Shown: positions 1 to 11,973, counted from the first letter of the stretch. The stretch is DNA of 64,000 nt from Leucaena leucocephala (GCA_037074615.1 CM073527.1:27900848-27964847); one strand, 5' to 3'. The notes: a model not told the origin generated them from the sequence alone. Program-made: numbers and translations.

Positions 1-22
1 TCGACTTTCCTCTCGTTCTTTC

Positions 23-1876
23 ATGATGTTTGTGTTTTCTGGAAATGCTCAATCAGTGGTTCCTCTGTCTCAGGAGGAAGATGATCAACTAATGAGGAGT
101 TCCAAGAAAATTAAGAATGGAGGTAAGAGTAGTAGGGATAATATTTTACAAGGGCATTGGCCTGAACTTACTGGGAAAGAAAGTGAGGGTACTTCTAGAC
201 AAACTTTTGCTGATAAACTCAAAGGAATAGATAGAAGGGACGAACAAATTGGTGATGAATCAGATGAGGAATTATCATCTAATTTTGAAGATACGATGTC
301 GGAGGGATCGGCAAATGGTTTGGAGCAGGAAATAGAGGAACCATCTTTCAAAGTGGTGGAAGATACAGTAAGAAACTTTTCAACTTTTACCTTTCTAGGA
401 AGATTTAAAAAAAAGATTGTATCATGCATGGAGAAAAGCCCTTATTGTCAAGTTACTAGATAAGAATATTGGTTTTAAAGCTTTATATATGAGACTGCAG
501 GCATGGTGGGCAAAGAGAGGGGTGATCTCTCTCATCAATGTGGGCAATGGATTTTATGTTGTCAAGCTTACAAGTAGAGAAGATTATTTTAATGCACTTA
601 CATGAGGTCTTTGGATGATATATGATCATTACGTTACGGCAAGACCTTGGGAGCCCATATTCAATCCTCAGAAAACAACCATTGATAAGGTGACAGTGTG
701 GGTGAGACTGCCCAGAGTTGCTTTAGAATATTACGATGAGGAAGATTTAAAGTTTATTGGAAATAGAATAGGGAAACCATCAAGGTAGATATGAATACCT
801 CATGTCAGCTGAGGGGTCATTATGCACGCATATGTGTGTTGGTGAACTTGGGAAAACAGCTTATGTCTGGCTTTTCACTAGATGGAGAGGACTACTACCT
901 TGAATATGAAGGATTGCATTTATTATGTAACCATTGTGGAGTTTATGGACATACAACTGAGGGGTGCCCGAGAAAGAGGAAGGAGAATGAGAAGTATCAA
1001 GAAAAAGATCCTGAAGGCAGGAATAATGTGGTTTATGAAGCAGATAAAGAGAGGTCAGCTGGGGACCTTCAGGAGCAGTGGCATGTAGTTCAAAAGTCTC
1101 GACGACAGAGGAAAGTAAAGGAGGCTAGAGGAAACCTGAGGCAGCCGGAAAGTTCAGGTTTAAGGTTTGGGATATTGGCAGACATGGCGGAGCAAGCAGG
1201 GGCCGCTGGAGGTGGTGGAAAGGAAAATAGAAGTGACAAGGCGCCGCAAACATCAATTATTCGAAATGACAGTAGAAGACGACCTGCAAAAGGAAGGAGA
1301 AAGGAGATCCATGTCAGCGACTTTGGAATTGGCACAGATATGGATGGGGCCAACGGGAAACAAGTAGGTGTGAGGATGAAGGAACAAGGTGGAGCTAATA
1401 GGAGTGATAAGAGGAGGCGTGATATAATGAGGAGAGAGAAGGATAGCGGGAGTATACCGAGGCTAACGTTGGGGATAGTTGATATGGAGAGAGATATTAT
1501 GGAAGAAGGAAAAGTGAGTAATGGAACTGACATAGAGATGAAGAATTTTGGGCGTAAATGTGTGATGGGCTGGCAAATTGAACAAGAGGGGAGTAGAATG
1601 AAAAAGTTGGACGATGGGCCAAATGAAGGTATGGATTTAGTGGAGGACATGTTGGAAAAAGATAAGGCCCAGGAGGAAAGGATTCTTGAATTAAATAAGG
1701 ATGGGTTGCAACATCAACTGGATCTAGGAGAATTGAACATTGGGCCTGTAAGTGAGCAACGTGTAATATACTTAACTAAGGGTCAAAATGATTTTGGACT
1801 AATGGATATAACCCAAATACCTTTAGTTAATGGAAATATGGAAGAAAGTGAACGAGATTTGGTTCTAGAAACCTAG
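23..1876 (+). pseudogene. LINE ORF1 remnant (DUF4283 plus CCHC zinc knuckle)
   Basis: The nucleic-acid-binding first ORF of the LINE, split into at least three frames: about 23-440, 417-780 and 791-1876. The middle piece resembles DUF4283, with WWAKRGVISLINVGNGFYVV followed by a block ending in ARPWEPIFNPQ. It is interrupted by a TGA near 603. A further shift just before 791 puts the MNTSCQLRGHYARICV segment in another frame. The zinc knuckle CNHCGVYGHTTEGC (C-x2-C-x4-H-x4-C) lies near 931-969. The rest of the long open piece is acidic/basic and low in complexity, as is normal for this region of plant LINE ORF1. The product would coat LINE RNA. It is non-functional here. Confidence 0.85.
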
Positions 1877-1942
1877 TTATTAAATGGGTCTCAATTGGAA
1901 CTATAAGTGTATATATGGGTAGAGACATCTTTCATAGTTATT

Positions 1943-4900
1943 ATGGATAGTCTTTTATATTAGAACATAAGAGGAGCCTGTGATAAGGGGCTCCTTAGAA
2001 ATCTAAAGACTGTGTGTAGTGGATCAAAGCCAAGTCTTATTATTCTGACTGAAACTAAGTGTGATAGGGAAGCTCGTTTTCATTTTCTATATTCATGGGG
2101 ATTTGATTCTCTTAAAGTAATTCCTAGTTCTGGCCGGTCTGGAGGATTAGTAGCAGTCTGAAAGAGTAATGTCATCAAAGTTTTAGTGTTAATTAAAAAT
2201 AGGCAATTTTTTCACCTCCATTGTGAGATGGTTGGACGGCCTTCTTTTTTACTGACAGCAGTATATGCAATCCCTCACTCTAATTTTCATCAGGAATTAT
2301 GGAATGAGTTAAAGGAATTGTCAAATATTATTTCAATCCCGTGGATGGTGTATGGAGATTTTAATAATATTCTTCATTCAAATGAAAGAATTGGTGGTGT
2401 TGGTTGTTCTTACAATAGAATTAATTGGTTCCAAGACAGAGTTAGGGATTGTGGGCTTTCAGACATGGGATTCCAAGGACCAAAATTTACTTGGAAGGGA
2501 CCTAGGATCAATGGGTGTTTTCGTCTTTATGAAATATTGGATCGAGCGCTTGCCAACTCCTATTTTCTTGATCTTATGTCCGACTGCATATTGAAGGTAC
2601 TTACTAGAACTCAATTTTCAGATCATAATCCTATTGTGTTGCAATTTTTCTAATCAATTGTTTTATGGTAAAAATAAACCTTTTCGATTTGAAGCTATGT
2701 GGCTTACTCATGAAAATTTTAAAGAATTTATTTCAAATAAATGGATTGAGAATGAGGATTTTGATAAGTCTTTGGAAGATCTAGGTATTTCTCTTATTGA
2801 CCGGAATAAAAAAGTTTTTGGGTTTGTAGAAAAAAAAAGAAAAGAGATTTATTGGCTAGGTTAGGTGGTATTCAAATATCTCCTGCTTATACTCATTCTA
2901 GATAACACTAAAGGGGATAGGAATACGAAATATTATCATTTGAAAACAAAAATGAGAAGAAGAAGAAATAGAGTTATAATGTTTAAAAATAATAACAGAA
3001 ATTGGATTGAGGATGAATCTGAGTTGACTATGATGGTTATAAATTACTTTAGAAATCTATATGATTGTAATGATACTGAACCATGTATTTTACAAACAAA
3101 ATGCAATTTTCCATCTACAGTTAATAATTCTCTTATTAGTATGAGTAATATGCCTACTGATAAAGAAATAAAAGACTCTCTTTTTTCTATTGGGCCTTAT
3201 AAGGCGCCTGGTATTGATGGATTCTCCCCAATCTTATATCAATCGAATTGGAGTAGGGTAGGAAGGTCCTTATGTAATTTTGTGAGAATTGCATTTGAGA
3301 AAGGATATATCGAGAGCAATGCAAACAAGACGTTGATTTCTCTCATACTAAAGAGGGAACAACCTGAAATGATTAGTTACTTTAGACCAATTTTCTTGTG
3401 TACTGTGCATTATAAATGTATCACTAAAGTGATTGTTAACAGACTGAGGAATGTTATGGATGAAATTGTTTCTCCTTTTCAATCAAGTTTTATAAAGGGC
3501 AAAAATATACAGGATAACATTATAGTTTGTCAAGAAATTATACACATAATGAAGAAAGTCAGAGGGAAAACTGGTTTCATGGCATACAAGATAGATCTAG
3601 AAAAGGCTTATGATCGTATTCGATGGGATTTTCTTCAACAGGTTCTCATTGATGTTGGTTTGGAATCTGCTCTTATAAAACTTATAATGGCTTGTGTTAT
3701 ATTTGTGTCTTATAATTTGTTATGGAATGGATTTAAAACAGAATTTTTTACTCCTAAAAGAGGTCTCCGTCAAGGAGATCATATCTCACCTTTGTTGTTT
3801 GTCCTTTGTATAGACAGGTTATCCCATTTAATTAGTGATGCAGTCAATGAGGGTCATTGGAAACCAATTAGGGTTACTACCGGTGGTCCTGCCATTTCGC
3901 ATCTTATGTTTGCAGATGGCATTATGCTCTTTGGAGTGGCTACTGAAAAATAAGTTAAATGCATGATGAATTGCCTTGATAAATTTTGCTTAGCATCAGG
4001 GGGAAAATAAGCATGAGCAAGTCTTCAATCTTTTTCTCTCCAAAGGTACATGTCAATACAAGAAGAAGAATAAGTAATACTACAGGTATGAATGTTTCTG
4101 CTGATATAGGGAAATATCTAGGGTTTTCAATCATCAGAGGGAGGAAACCCAAGGAATTTTTTCAGTATATCGTGGACAGAGTTAAGTCTAAACTTGCTGC
4201 TTGAAAACAGAATACACTCTCTATGGCTGGCAGAATCACCTTGTCAAAATTGGTATTGAGCTCTATACCGGTATATCCTATGCTTGTTTCTAAAATTCCA
4301 ATCTCAATCTGTCAAGAAATAGAGAAGTTGCAAAGGAATTTTATATGGGGAAGCAACCAATCTCATGGATTCCATCCAATTGGGTGGGGTCAAATTTTTA
4401 TGCCTAAACTTCATGGTAGGTTTGGTTTCAAGAAATTATCATCCTTTAACCGTGCTTGTGGAACCAAAGTAGCCTGAAAATTGGTTAATGGGAGCAAATG
4501 TCTATGGGTTGATGTGCTTTTACACAAATATATGTTGAGAAATGAAGATAATCTTCTAGATGCAAGGAAAGGAGACTCTCCGCTGTGGAAGTTCATCTCT
4601 CAACAGCAGGACATTGTAAATTTAGGCACAAGATGGCATATCAGGAATGGGCAATTAGTGAATTTCTTTACGGATAATTGGTTATTTCCTAACATGAAGT
4701 TAAATGAATTATGTCTCCGGCCATTGACAACTGAGGCAGAAAATAGCAAAGTAGTTGATTGGATTGTTTCAGGATCTTGGGATTATCAAAAACTTGGAAC
4801 TACTATTCCAAGTAATGCCTTTAGGAGGTTAATAAGCATGATACCACCAATGTCGGAAGCGGATAATGATGTTTTAGTATGGAATACTACAAGTGGGGGT

Positions 4901-5937
4901 ACCTTTACGATTAAAAGTGCATACTTTCTTATTGAGTCACAATCTACCAATACATATAACTCTATATATAATGATATTTAGAAGCGGAGGGGTGCTGAAC
5001 GTATTCGTGTCTTTATGTGGATTGCATTCAATAATCGCCTTGCCACTAATGATTGAAGAAGCAAATGGTCATCAACTACTACAATATGTCAATTCTGCAG
5101 AAAAGATAGGGAGGATATCTTACATATTCTCAGAGATTGTTGTTACGCTAAGCAGATTTGGTTCCTATTAATTCAACCCAGATATTATGCTGTTTTTTTA
5201 GAGCTCCCTTGAGGGATTGGTTTGCATTAAATCTCAGGAAGGATTTAGGGTCGGATGGTATGAACAATTGGGGTTTGATTTGGGGAGTCTCGATTTGGCT
5301 CTTATGGAAGTGGAGAAATAAGGCTACATTTGATGAAGATTTCTTGAAGCCTTTGTATCCTTATATGGTTATTATGTAAACATGGAGGAGTTTTGTGCAA
5401 GGACTAGATGAAACTTTGATTAATGGTTCAATGATACTTATTTCATCTAATTGGCAACCGCCTCCTTTGGGATGGCTGAAATTAAATGTTGATGGTACTG
5501 TTACAACTGGACATAACAAGGCTAGATGTGGCGGAATTATTAGAGATCATGCAGGGACTTGTGTTGCAGGATTTTCAAATCAATTAGGCTACTGTAGTGT
5601 GCTAGAAGCAGAACAATGAGCTATTTTTAAAGGTCTTAAATTTGCTTGGGATCTAGGATATAAAAATATTATTCTAGAAACGGATGCCAAGGATGTTGCT
5701 CACATGATATCTAATCCCACAATTAGAATGTGCAGTCTCTTAGTTTTACAGATAAAGAGCCTTTTAGATCGATCATGGTGTGTGAGGATCCAACACATTT
5801 CAAGATAATAAAATAAACTGGCTGATGCTCTAGCAAAGGAGAGTTTGAATAAAACAACAATATTATACTCTAGCCCTCCACAACTGAGATCTATTGTGCA
5901 TAATAAATGCTGGGAACTTAATCCCCTCATAGAATAG
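1943..5937 (+). pseudogene. LINE ORF2 remnant (endonuclease, reverse transcriptase, RNase H)
   Basis: The replicative ORF of the LINE. The endonuclease starts at ATG 1943 and carries VYGDFNN near 2350 and SDHNPIVL near 2620, but has stops at 1961 and 2159. The RT follows with KAPGIDGF near 3200, KIDLEKAYDRI near 3590 and RQGDHISPLLF near 3770. The catalytic box near 3912 reads FADG where the family has FADD/YADD, so one essential Asp is lost. Further stops lie at 4202, 4475, 4979 and 5054. RNase H begins near 5450 with LKLNVDG and keeps LEAEQ, ETDAKD and a final LADALA, but has a stop at 5617. The enzyme nicked DNA and copied LINE RNA into the site. This copy is dead. Confidence 0.92.
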
Positions 5938-5983
5938 ACTTTAATTTTTGGGCATTTTTGCCCCCACTTATACAAAAAAAAAT

Positions 5984-6513
5984 TAATTAATAGAAATAAG
6001 ATATATAATTATTAAAAATATATTTAATTTTAAAAAATATTATTTTATTATAAATTTAATTATAATATTAAAAATATCTTTATTTTTAAATATTTTAATT
6101 TATATTTAAATTTAATAGATATTTCACTTTATTTAATATTTATACAATATTTATATCACTTAAAAAAAAAAACTTAGTGAATCCAGTAATTCCATTCCTT
6201 CTTGCCGTCCTTCTTCCTCCTCCACCTCGTTCCTACGTAGATCTTCCTTCCACACTTGAGACTTGCTCCATCTCTCGACTTGCTATGGGTTCGCTGGATT
6301 TGTGCTGTCGCAATCATCTTTCCCATATTTTCTTTTGTTGATCGATGCCTTGGATTTTGTTTTTTCAAAGCTCATCCCATTTAAATTTTTACTTTAAAAA
6401 AAAAAACAGAGAGAACTCAATCTACGGAGATCAAAGCATTCAACTGTACATGAGAGGTAAAATTCCATATTAAAACCGACGACATCTACATCCATCTGAG
6501 CGCTACATTATTC
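5984..6513. other. AT-rich intergenic gap
   Basis: The first 190 bases are very AT-rich, simple sequence directly behind the LINE tail. The rest is probably the 3' flank or 3' UTR of the minus-strand gene ending at 6514. I see no gene here. Confidence 0.5.
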
Positions 6514-7330
6514 TCAAAAATCTTCGCCCCGAAGAGCCCTAAGAACCCTTGAATGTGGCGCATCAGGGTCACCCCGCATAGCATTCTGCCTCCATATCTC
6601 CGTAGCCCTCCTGAGCGAATCATCCACCGTGTCCAGCTGCTCCGGCAGCCAACCAATCACTTCCCTACCTGCTCCAGAGTCGGCGGTCCCATCCGTCGCA
6701 CGAGCGATAGGCTTCCTAGAATCTGCGAACTCTAATTCCGACAAGGGTGACGCTTTGTGATGTTCATAGTATTCTCTTTCATCCTCCAGCTTTTCCGCTC
6801 TATTCGTCTGATCCTCTCCACCGTCCTCCGGCCAGGGGCTTCCATCGAGACCCGCACAGCTCACGTCTTCAAAAGCTTTAAATCCCTGCTTCCGCTTTTG
6901 TTGAAACAAAGGATCCAATCGCTGGTTCACCCCGTTGCTCTTCAGTTTTGCCGAAGATTCATACGGAGATTTGGGAGTTTCGAGAAACTCGTCCTCTTTG
7001 GGCAGGTGCTCTGTTTCTGCAAATTTGGTATTTGTCTTGCTCTTGATTCCCTACAATACTCATAGACACAATCGACATCACAGTCTCAGTACACAATCGA
7101 AAAGATAGAAAATTGAGGGAATCATATTGTTAGGAAATGGATCAAATGGTTACCTGGGGTTCTCCTTTGTGAACTGCAGGGCGGGCTTCTCGTTCACCGG
7201 AATGAATGGTGGGATCGACGGTTTGACCGCTGGAGGCAACGCAAAATCGCCTCTGGAGATGGCGACGACAGACCGTAGATAACGCACAAGTCGAAGTCCT
7301 TGCTATATTATCCAACAACCTTGACTGCAT
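6514..7330 (-). CDS. Conserved plant protein of unknown function, possibly mitochondrial
   Basis: A two-exon gene. Exon 1 is 7330-7154 (ATG at 7330, donor CAG|GTAACC) and exon 2 is 7050-6514 (acceptor TTGTAG|GGA), joined in phase 0 for 237 residues. The first 35 residues are rich in Arg, Ser, Thr and Ala with almost no acidic residues, which suggests a mitochondrial presequence. The middle is charged and probably disordered. The C-terminus is the most structured part: GWLPEQLDTVDDSLRRATEI, followed by IWRQNAMRGDPDAPHSRVLR. That tail looks familiar from plant proteomes but I cannot attach a function to it. No membrane segment is seen. Both exons are open and the splice sites are canonical, so I take it as a live gene. 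Targeting is inferred only. Confidence 0.7.
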
Positions 7331-7773
7331 TCTGTTGCTTTCGTACTATCCTGCTTTCAAGACTGGTAATCCTTAAATTTGGACTTCATAGCATGCGAAA
7401 CGGGAAAGCGAGTGGACGTAGAAATAGGGCGCAAGGTGTTTTCCCGAGTTTACTAGACACGTTTGAAAAGTTTGACGTGGCAGCGTCTCTGTTGTAACGG
7501 TGTGCTTTGTGTGTCAGCTTCCCATTGGTAAAGGACCCCTCTAGAAACAGAGCAGAAGGTGGCGCCCCGTGGCTTGTCTTTAGCGATCGAGGAACATTGG
7601 AGAAAGCTCTAGACTCTAGCGAAAGGAATGGTAGTGGTTTTCACTATAGTAACCAGAGTTAAGAGTATACTGCAGACTCTTGCTAAAGTATAGAAAGAAG
7701 AGCATTTAACGATCTACACTGCATGGAATGGCTAAATGAATACACAAACACATATATGCTTCTTTGTTGGGTT
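7331..7773. other. Gap: promoter side of the 6514-7330 gene and 3' flank of the GATA locus
   Basis: This should hold the upstream region of the minus-strand gene starting at 7330 and the downstream end of the minus-strand GATA locus ending at 7774. No other gene or clear repeat was recognised. Confidence 0.4.
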
Positions 7774-8125
7774 CTAGTGTCGTTCTGTTAGGTAGACAGA
7801 GCCACAAGAAAGAGCCACGAGAGATATGGCCGTTTCTTCTTCCAGTGGGAGTCCTCTTCCTTCGCTTTTGTGACACAAGAGCCATCCTCTTTCTGAATCG
7901 TAGTCCACATGCATTACAGAGAGACTGCAAATAGCAGGATTCAACATCAGAGATAAAAGAAAGAAGTGATAATTCGAGAAATATAGATGATGAATGATGA
8001 GAGGGATGGAACAGTTGATGGCGTACCCTTGGCCCATCTGGACCCGCTCTCCATAGTGGTGTAGAACGAGTGTGGTAATCCCTGCAGATTTTCTCTGCTT
8101 TAACGTCCATTACCTTCTGCTTCAT
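7774..8125 (-). pseudogene. B-class GATA zinc-finger factor, frameshifted and missing one zinc Cys
   Basis: A GATA transcription factor of the LLM-domain B class. Exon 1 ends at 8027 (CCA AGG|GTACGC) and exon 2 runs 7924-7774 (GCAG|TCTCTC), splitting the finger at the usual GPR|SLCNACG position. The finger reads ICRDYHTRSTPLWRAGPDG, then SLCNACGLRFRKR. The second zinc Cys of the C-x2-C pair is Tyr (TAC instead of TGC). The C-terminal LLM-like motif, EEETAISLVALSCGSVY, lies in a different frame from the finger: exon 2 is 151 nt, one base out of phase. The first in-frame ATG is at 8125. The frame stays open upstream to about 8422 without an ATG, so more N-terminal sequence is possible. Live relatives control greening and cytokinin responses; this copy is probably dead or dying. 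Confidence 0.72.
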
Positions 8126-8422
8126 CTTCAACCCTGTTTCATAATCTGTAGTTGTTACCAGGCTTGTGTTGAAGGATCGAGGCTTCAATGCTTTTCCTCT
8201 TAATTCATGAGCTCCACCGGCTTGTGAATTATCATAGGGCACACGTTGATATGGGGTGGGAGTGCTAGAGAGGGCCAGAATCTTATGGAGCCGGTTGTAT
8301 GATGTCCAAATTAGATGAGTCTCAATTTTGTTTTTAAGAAACGAACAAATATAAAAACGACTCGCTAGAAATAGATGACACAAAAGGCGAAGTCCGACCC
8401 GAAGAATCTTGTCCAAATGCAC

Positions 8423-8903
8423 TAAACAACTTCAAGCATTTGCTTATAATTTTGCCTGTTTGCTTTTATAAGGCTAATGGTTGACTATTAGAACCCGTTA
8501 AACTACTAGAAGTAACCAAAAACACAAATGGCTCACCATAAACACATCAGTAGTTATGAGATAATTTAGCTGAAGAAGGAAAACCGAAGGAAAAAATATA
8601 TAAAAGTGTTTCATGAGTTTATTATGAAAGGGAATCTAAATGATGTATTTCATCTAAAGAAGGATGGCAGATATTAACAGTTTAAGAATAGCTTGACTTT
8701 TTCTCGCTGAATTTGTTTTCGAGAAAAAGTCGCTGCTTTGCCAACGTAATGAAAGATATACAATAAAGAACAACATTTGGATTTTGTTGTGCGGATACTT
8801 GTAAAAAACGTAGTCGAAAGAAGACGACAGCGGGTTGGTGTAGCACAGGGGAGGATAAGGTGAAGGCACCAACTGACCAAGGCGAGCTTAGAGAGGCAGG
8901 AAA
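8423..8903. other. Intergenic gap between divergent GATA and aminotransferase loci
   Basis: A likely shared upstream region for the minus-strand GATA locus and the plus-strand aminotransferase locus. No gene, tRNA or named repeat was seen. Confidence 0.4.
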
Positions 8904-11856
8904 ATGGAAGGGAAGCTGTCCCGCTCTGCAAAGAAGCTTGCGCCGTCTCCTATTCAAGAACTGTCATACCTTGCTCAGAGATGCAACACCATCAACCTCG
9001 CCAAGGGCTTTCCCGACTTCCCATATAAAAAATGCCGCCGTTTCCGCCATTGTTTCTGACTTAAAAGGTGAAATTTCTGCAACGGTTGAAGTGTTACCTA
9101 CTACTAATATAATTATAAGAGTTAATTAATTTATTTAAATAAATTTAAAAAATTAAATAAATATTTAATAAAAAGTTAATTGAATTATTTAATATGTAAT
9201 ATAAATTTATTTAAAAAAATTATATTTAATAACAACTAATTAATTAATTTAATTTTTTTAATCAATTTAAAACATCAACTATCTTTTATAATTATTATAG
9301 AAATGGTATCAAACAAACATCTTGATTACCATTATAAACGAAGTTATATCGTACTAGTATTTAGATCGCATGTGTGCTTGTTTGGTATAGATCCCTCCCC
9401 TGCCCCTTTGTATATACCCTACTAGGGAAGGAAATGCATGGTTTAGACATCAACCCTCTTACTGATGTAGCTATTTGCTGTGGTCAAACTGAGGCGTTCG
9501 CTGCAGCAATTTTTGCAAATATATCTTTTTATTTGTTTCCTAAGCATCAAGACATGAGTTGATTAGATACTTTGGCCCTTTTTTCTTTAGTTCACCACAT
9601 CATCTTTTATCCTATGTTTCAATTCAAACAGTAATTGACCCGGGCGATGAGGTCATTGTGTTCGACCCGTCTTATGAAACTTATGAAGCTTGCATTCTTT
9701 TGGCTGGGGGAGTCCCGGTAAGGTTTTAATTCATTTGGCAGATATCATAAAGCCTGCAGTCTGGTGTTGCAGCTTCCCGTTTTAAACTGGCTGGTTTGAA
9801 ACTTTAATTATCTATCCGTCTATTTGGTTTTGGTGAACTTTATGAGCATCACAGGTACACGTGCAACTTGACCTGCCTCAATGGACCCTGGATCCGACCA
9901 AATTCCTGAACTCATTTACTGAAAGAACGAAACCATTGTGTTGAACAGGTTCAAAATTACTTTAGCTATATTGAACTTTAGGCAGACTCTATCCTCGTCA
10001 TGAAAGCCTCAACTTCAGTTCAAACTTGTTAGGCTTTTAGCCATGTGAACATTACAGTTGTTTCTTAAAATCCTTTCTATGTATTCTGCTGACACATTCA
10101 TCATTCAATCTTTGTTATTTTTTCATCTTCAAGAAAATGAAATCCGACCGGTTCTGATTTGCCCTAATTGTTTGAGGCTAGTTGCAAACTCGCAATCCTT
10201 GAAGGAGCTTGTTGTGCTTTGAATGTGTTTGTTCCCTGTTTTGACTTTTTGCTCTTGCTTAAACCTTTTTTTTTCCCGAAGAGTGTAAAGCAACTGAGTG
10301 TAATATTATAAAAAGGTCCTTGGCTTCATTGTGAATCTGTATGTTAAGAGGATGCGCATATCCTCAGATTATGGTTTACGCAAATACTAACACAAAGTTC
10401 AAACAGTCCTCACAATCCAACTGGCAAATTTTTCACAAAGGGCGAACTTCAGGCTATTGTTGGAGCATGCTGCAGCCAATATTGTCTGGCTATAACAGAT
10501 GAAGTAGGATGCCCCTTTTATTTATGCTAGTATTGCTGTTAAGTATAACAAGAAGAAATATGCCTTGTACCATTAATTTTGTCGTAGTGCTAAAGCTTTC
10601 ATGGTGATGTGTGCTCATTCTATCATCGACATCCCAACTTTAACTATTTATTGGCTTCCTTGCCTCATCCTCTCGTTATTGAATTGCTAGATAAAGAAAA
10701 CTTATCTAGCTAACATGTACATAATGCTTTCTCCTGATACTTTATGCAGGTATATATATGAGCATATAACTTATGACCATACAAAGCACGTTTCCCTTGC
10801 CTCATTTTCAGGGATGCAAGAACGGACTATTATAACTTCTTCTTTATCTAAAACATACAGTGTCACAGGTCAATGCTGCATGAAACCAAATTGTGCCTAA
10901 AATGTTTTCTTGTTTTTTAAATTTTCACATGTTTTTTATGAGAACAACGTAATTTTATCGACTGTCTAACATCGAACAGGTTGGAGGGTTGGATGGGCAT
11001 TCGCCCCAGCATTCATTGCATCTGCAATCAGAAATATTCACATCAGAATCACGGATTCTGCTCCTGCACCTTTTCAGGAAGCTGCTCTAACTGCTTTGAG
11101 GAGCCGCCCTGAGTACTCTGAGTCAATGAGAAAAGTAAGAGACCAAGATATAATTAATTGTTCTCATTGAGTATACAGCATTCAATATGACCATGTTCCA
11201 AACAACTAGAATTTACATCATAGTACTACCCTGGGGGAAAGGGTCAATCTAATAACAACTAGATGCCTTTCATGAATTGTTAAGGGTTTGACGAATGAAT
11301 TGTTCCGTTCACAATTTGTGAATAATGAGGCTTGCAATAGATTTTATAACTATATCATTACTATCTTTCTCATGCATCTTTTTGTGTTCCTTACTTTGTA
11401 ATCAGGATTATGAATCAAAACGAGATTATATCATCAATTTGCTTGCTAGAATTGGTTTAAAGATACAGTTCAAACCTCAAGGTTCCTTCTTTTTATTTGC
11501 TGAGCTTCCAGACGATTACCCCCATTCTGATGTATGTGCATTCTTCGCTCTCCTGGTAAAATTAGTTTGAGAAATATTTAAATTATCATGTCCTGTTTCT
11601 AAAGTTGTAGGAACAAATACATTCTTGGTTTTCAGGTAGAATTTGTTAAGAAACTAATAGTAGAAGCAGGGGTGGGGTGGTGGCTGTACCACGACAAGGA
11701 TTTTTTCATTCCAGCTCAGAAACTTCTGATGAAGACTGTAACTATCATAAGAGATACATCGGGTTTGCTTTTTGTAAGAGCGATGCCACTTTAGCTGCAG
11801 TTGCAGAAAGATTTGGTAAGATTTTAGATGCTGGGGGACTTAGTGTACTGCATTGA
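8904..11856 (+). pseudogene. Class I aminotransferase pseudogene (kynurenine/methionine aminotransferase-like)
   Basis: A PLP-dependent aminotransferase resembling plant kynurenine-oxoglutarate transaminase-like enzymes. Nine exon remnants: 8904-9069, 9426-9514, 9632-9717, 9855-9948, 10407-10503, 10750-10868, 10980-11134, 11406-11531 and 11636-11856. Family landmarks remain: INLAKGFPDFP, CGQTEAFAAAIFA, IDPGDEVIVFDPSYETYEA, PHNPTGKFF, the PLP lysine in SSLSKTYSVTG, and WRVGWAFAP. It is clearly broken. A frameshift follows GFPDFP near 9025. The conserved loop of about 20 residues after it (containing the NQYR-type Tyr) is absent. Exon 2 lacks a GT donor. Exon 4 has lost one base near 9931, exon 6 has 4 extra bases in a TA run at 10750, and exon 9 has 4 extra bases near 11672. 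The kept introns show it is not a retrocopy. Confidence 0.88.
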
Positions 11857-11973
11857 ATTGGCTGAAGGGATATTTGATGATATGATGGTACAAGTTAAGT
11901 GGAGGGGATGAGTGTGTGACTATAACTTAGGACTGATCAAGCTTCCTCCTTCAGTGTAAGATAATACTCCCAT

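Larger units (their letters stand above)
1..5983 (+). mobile_element. Decayed plant L1-type LINE with RNase H tail
   Basis: A non-LTR retrotransposon of the plant L1 group, read on the plus strand and probably cut by the window's left edge. In order it shows a DUF4283-like ORF1 with a CCHC zinc knuckle, an apurinic endonuclease, a reverse transcriptase, a zinc-binding RT-associated segment and a C-terminal RNase H. The coding phase ends at a stop at 5935-5937, followed by a short A-rich tail near 5974-5983. Both ORFs are broken by many stops and some frameshifts, and the RT active site is altered, so this copy cannot move by itself. No 5' end or target-site duplication is visible. Layout and motifs are seen directly; assignment to the RNase H-bearing plant L1 lineage is family knowledge. 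Confidence 0.93.

Noticed and set aside
1090..1650. 186-residue minus ORF in the LINE
   Set aside because: Shadow of LINE ORF1, which carries the zinc knuckle on the plus strand.
9500..9632. U12-type AT-AC intron
   Set aside because: The intron ends in AG and has no U12 branch-point sequence; a mutated donor in a pseudogene is simpler.
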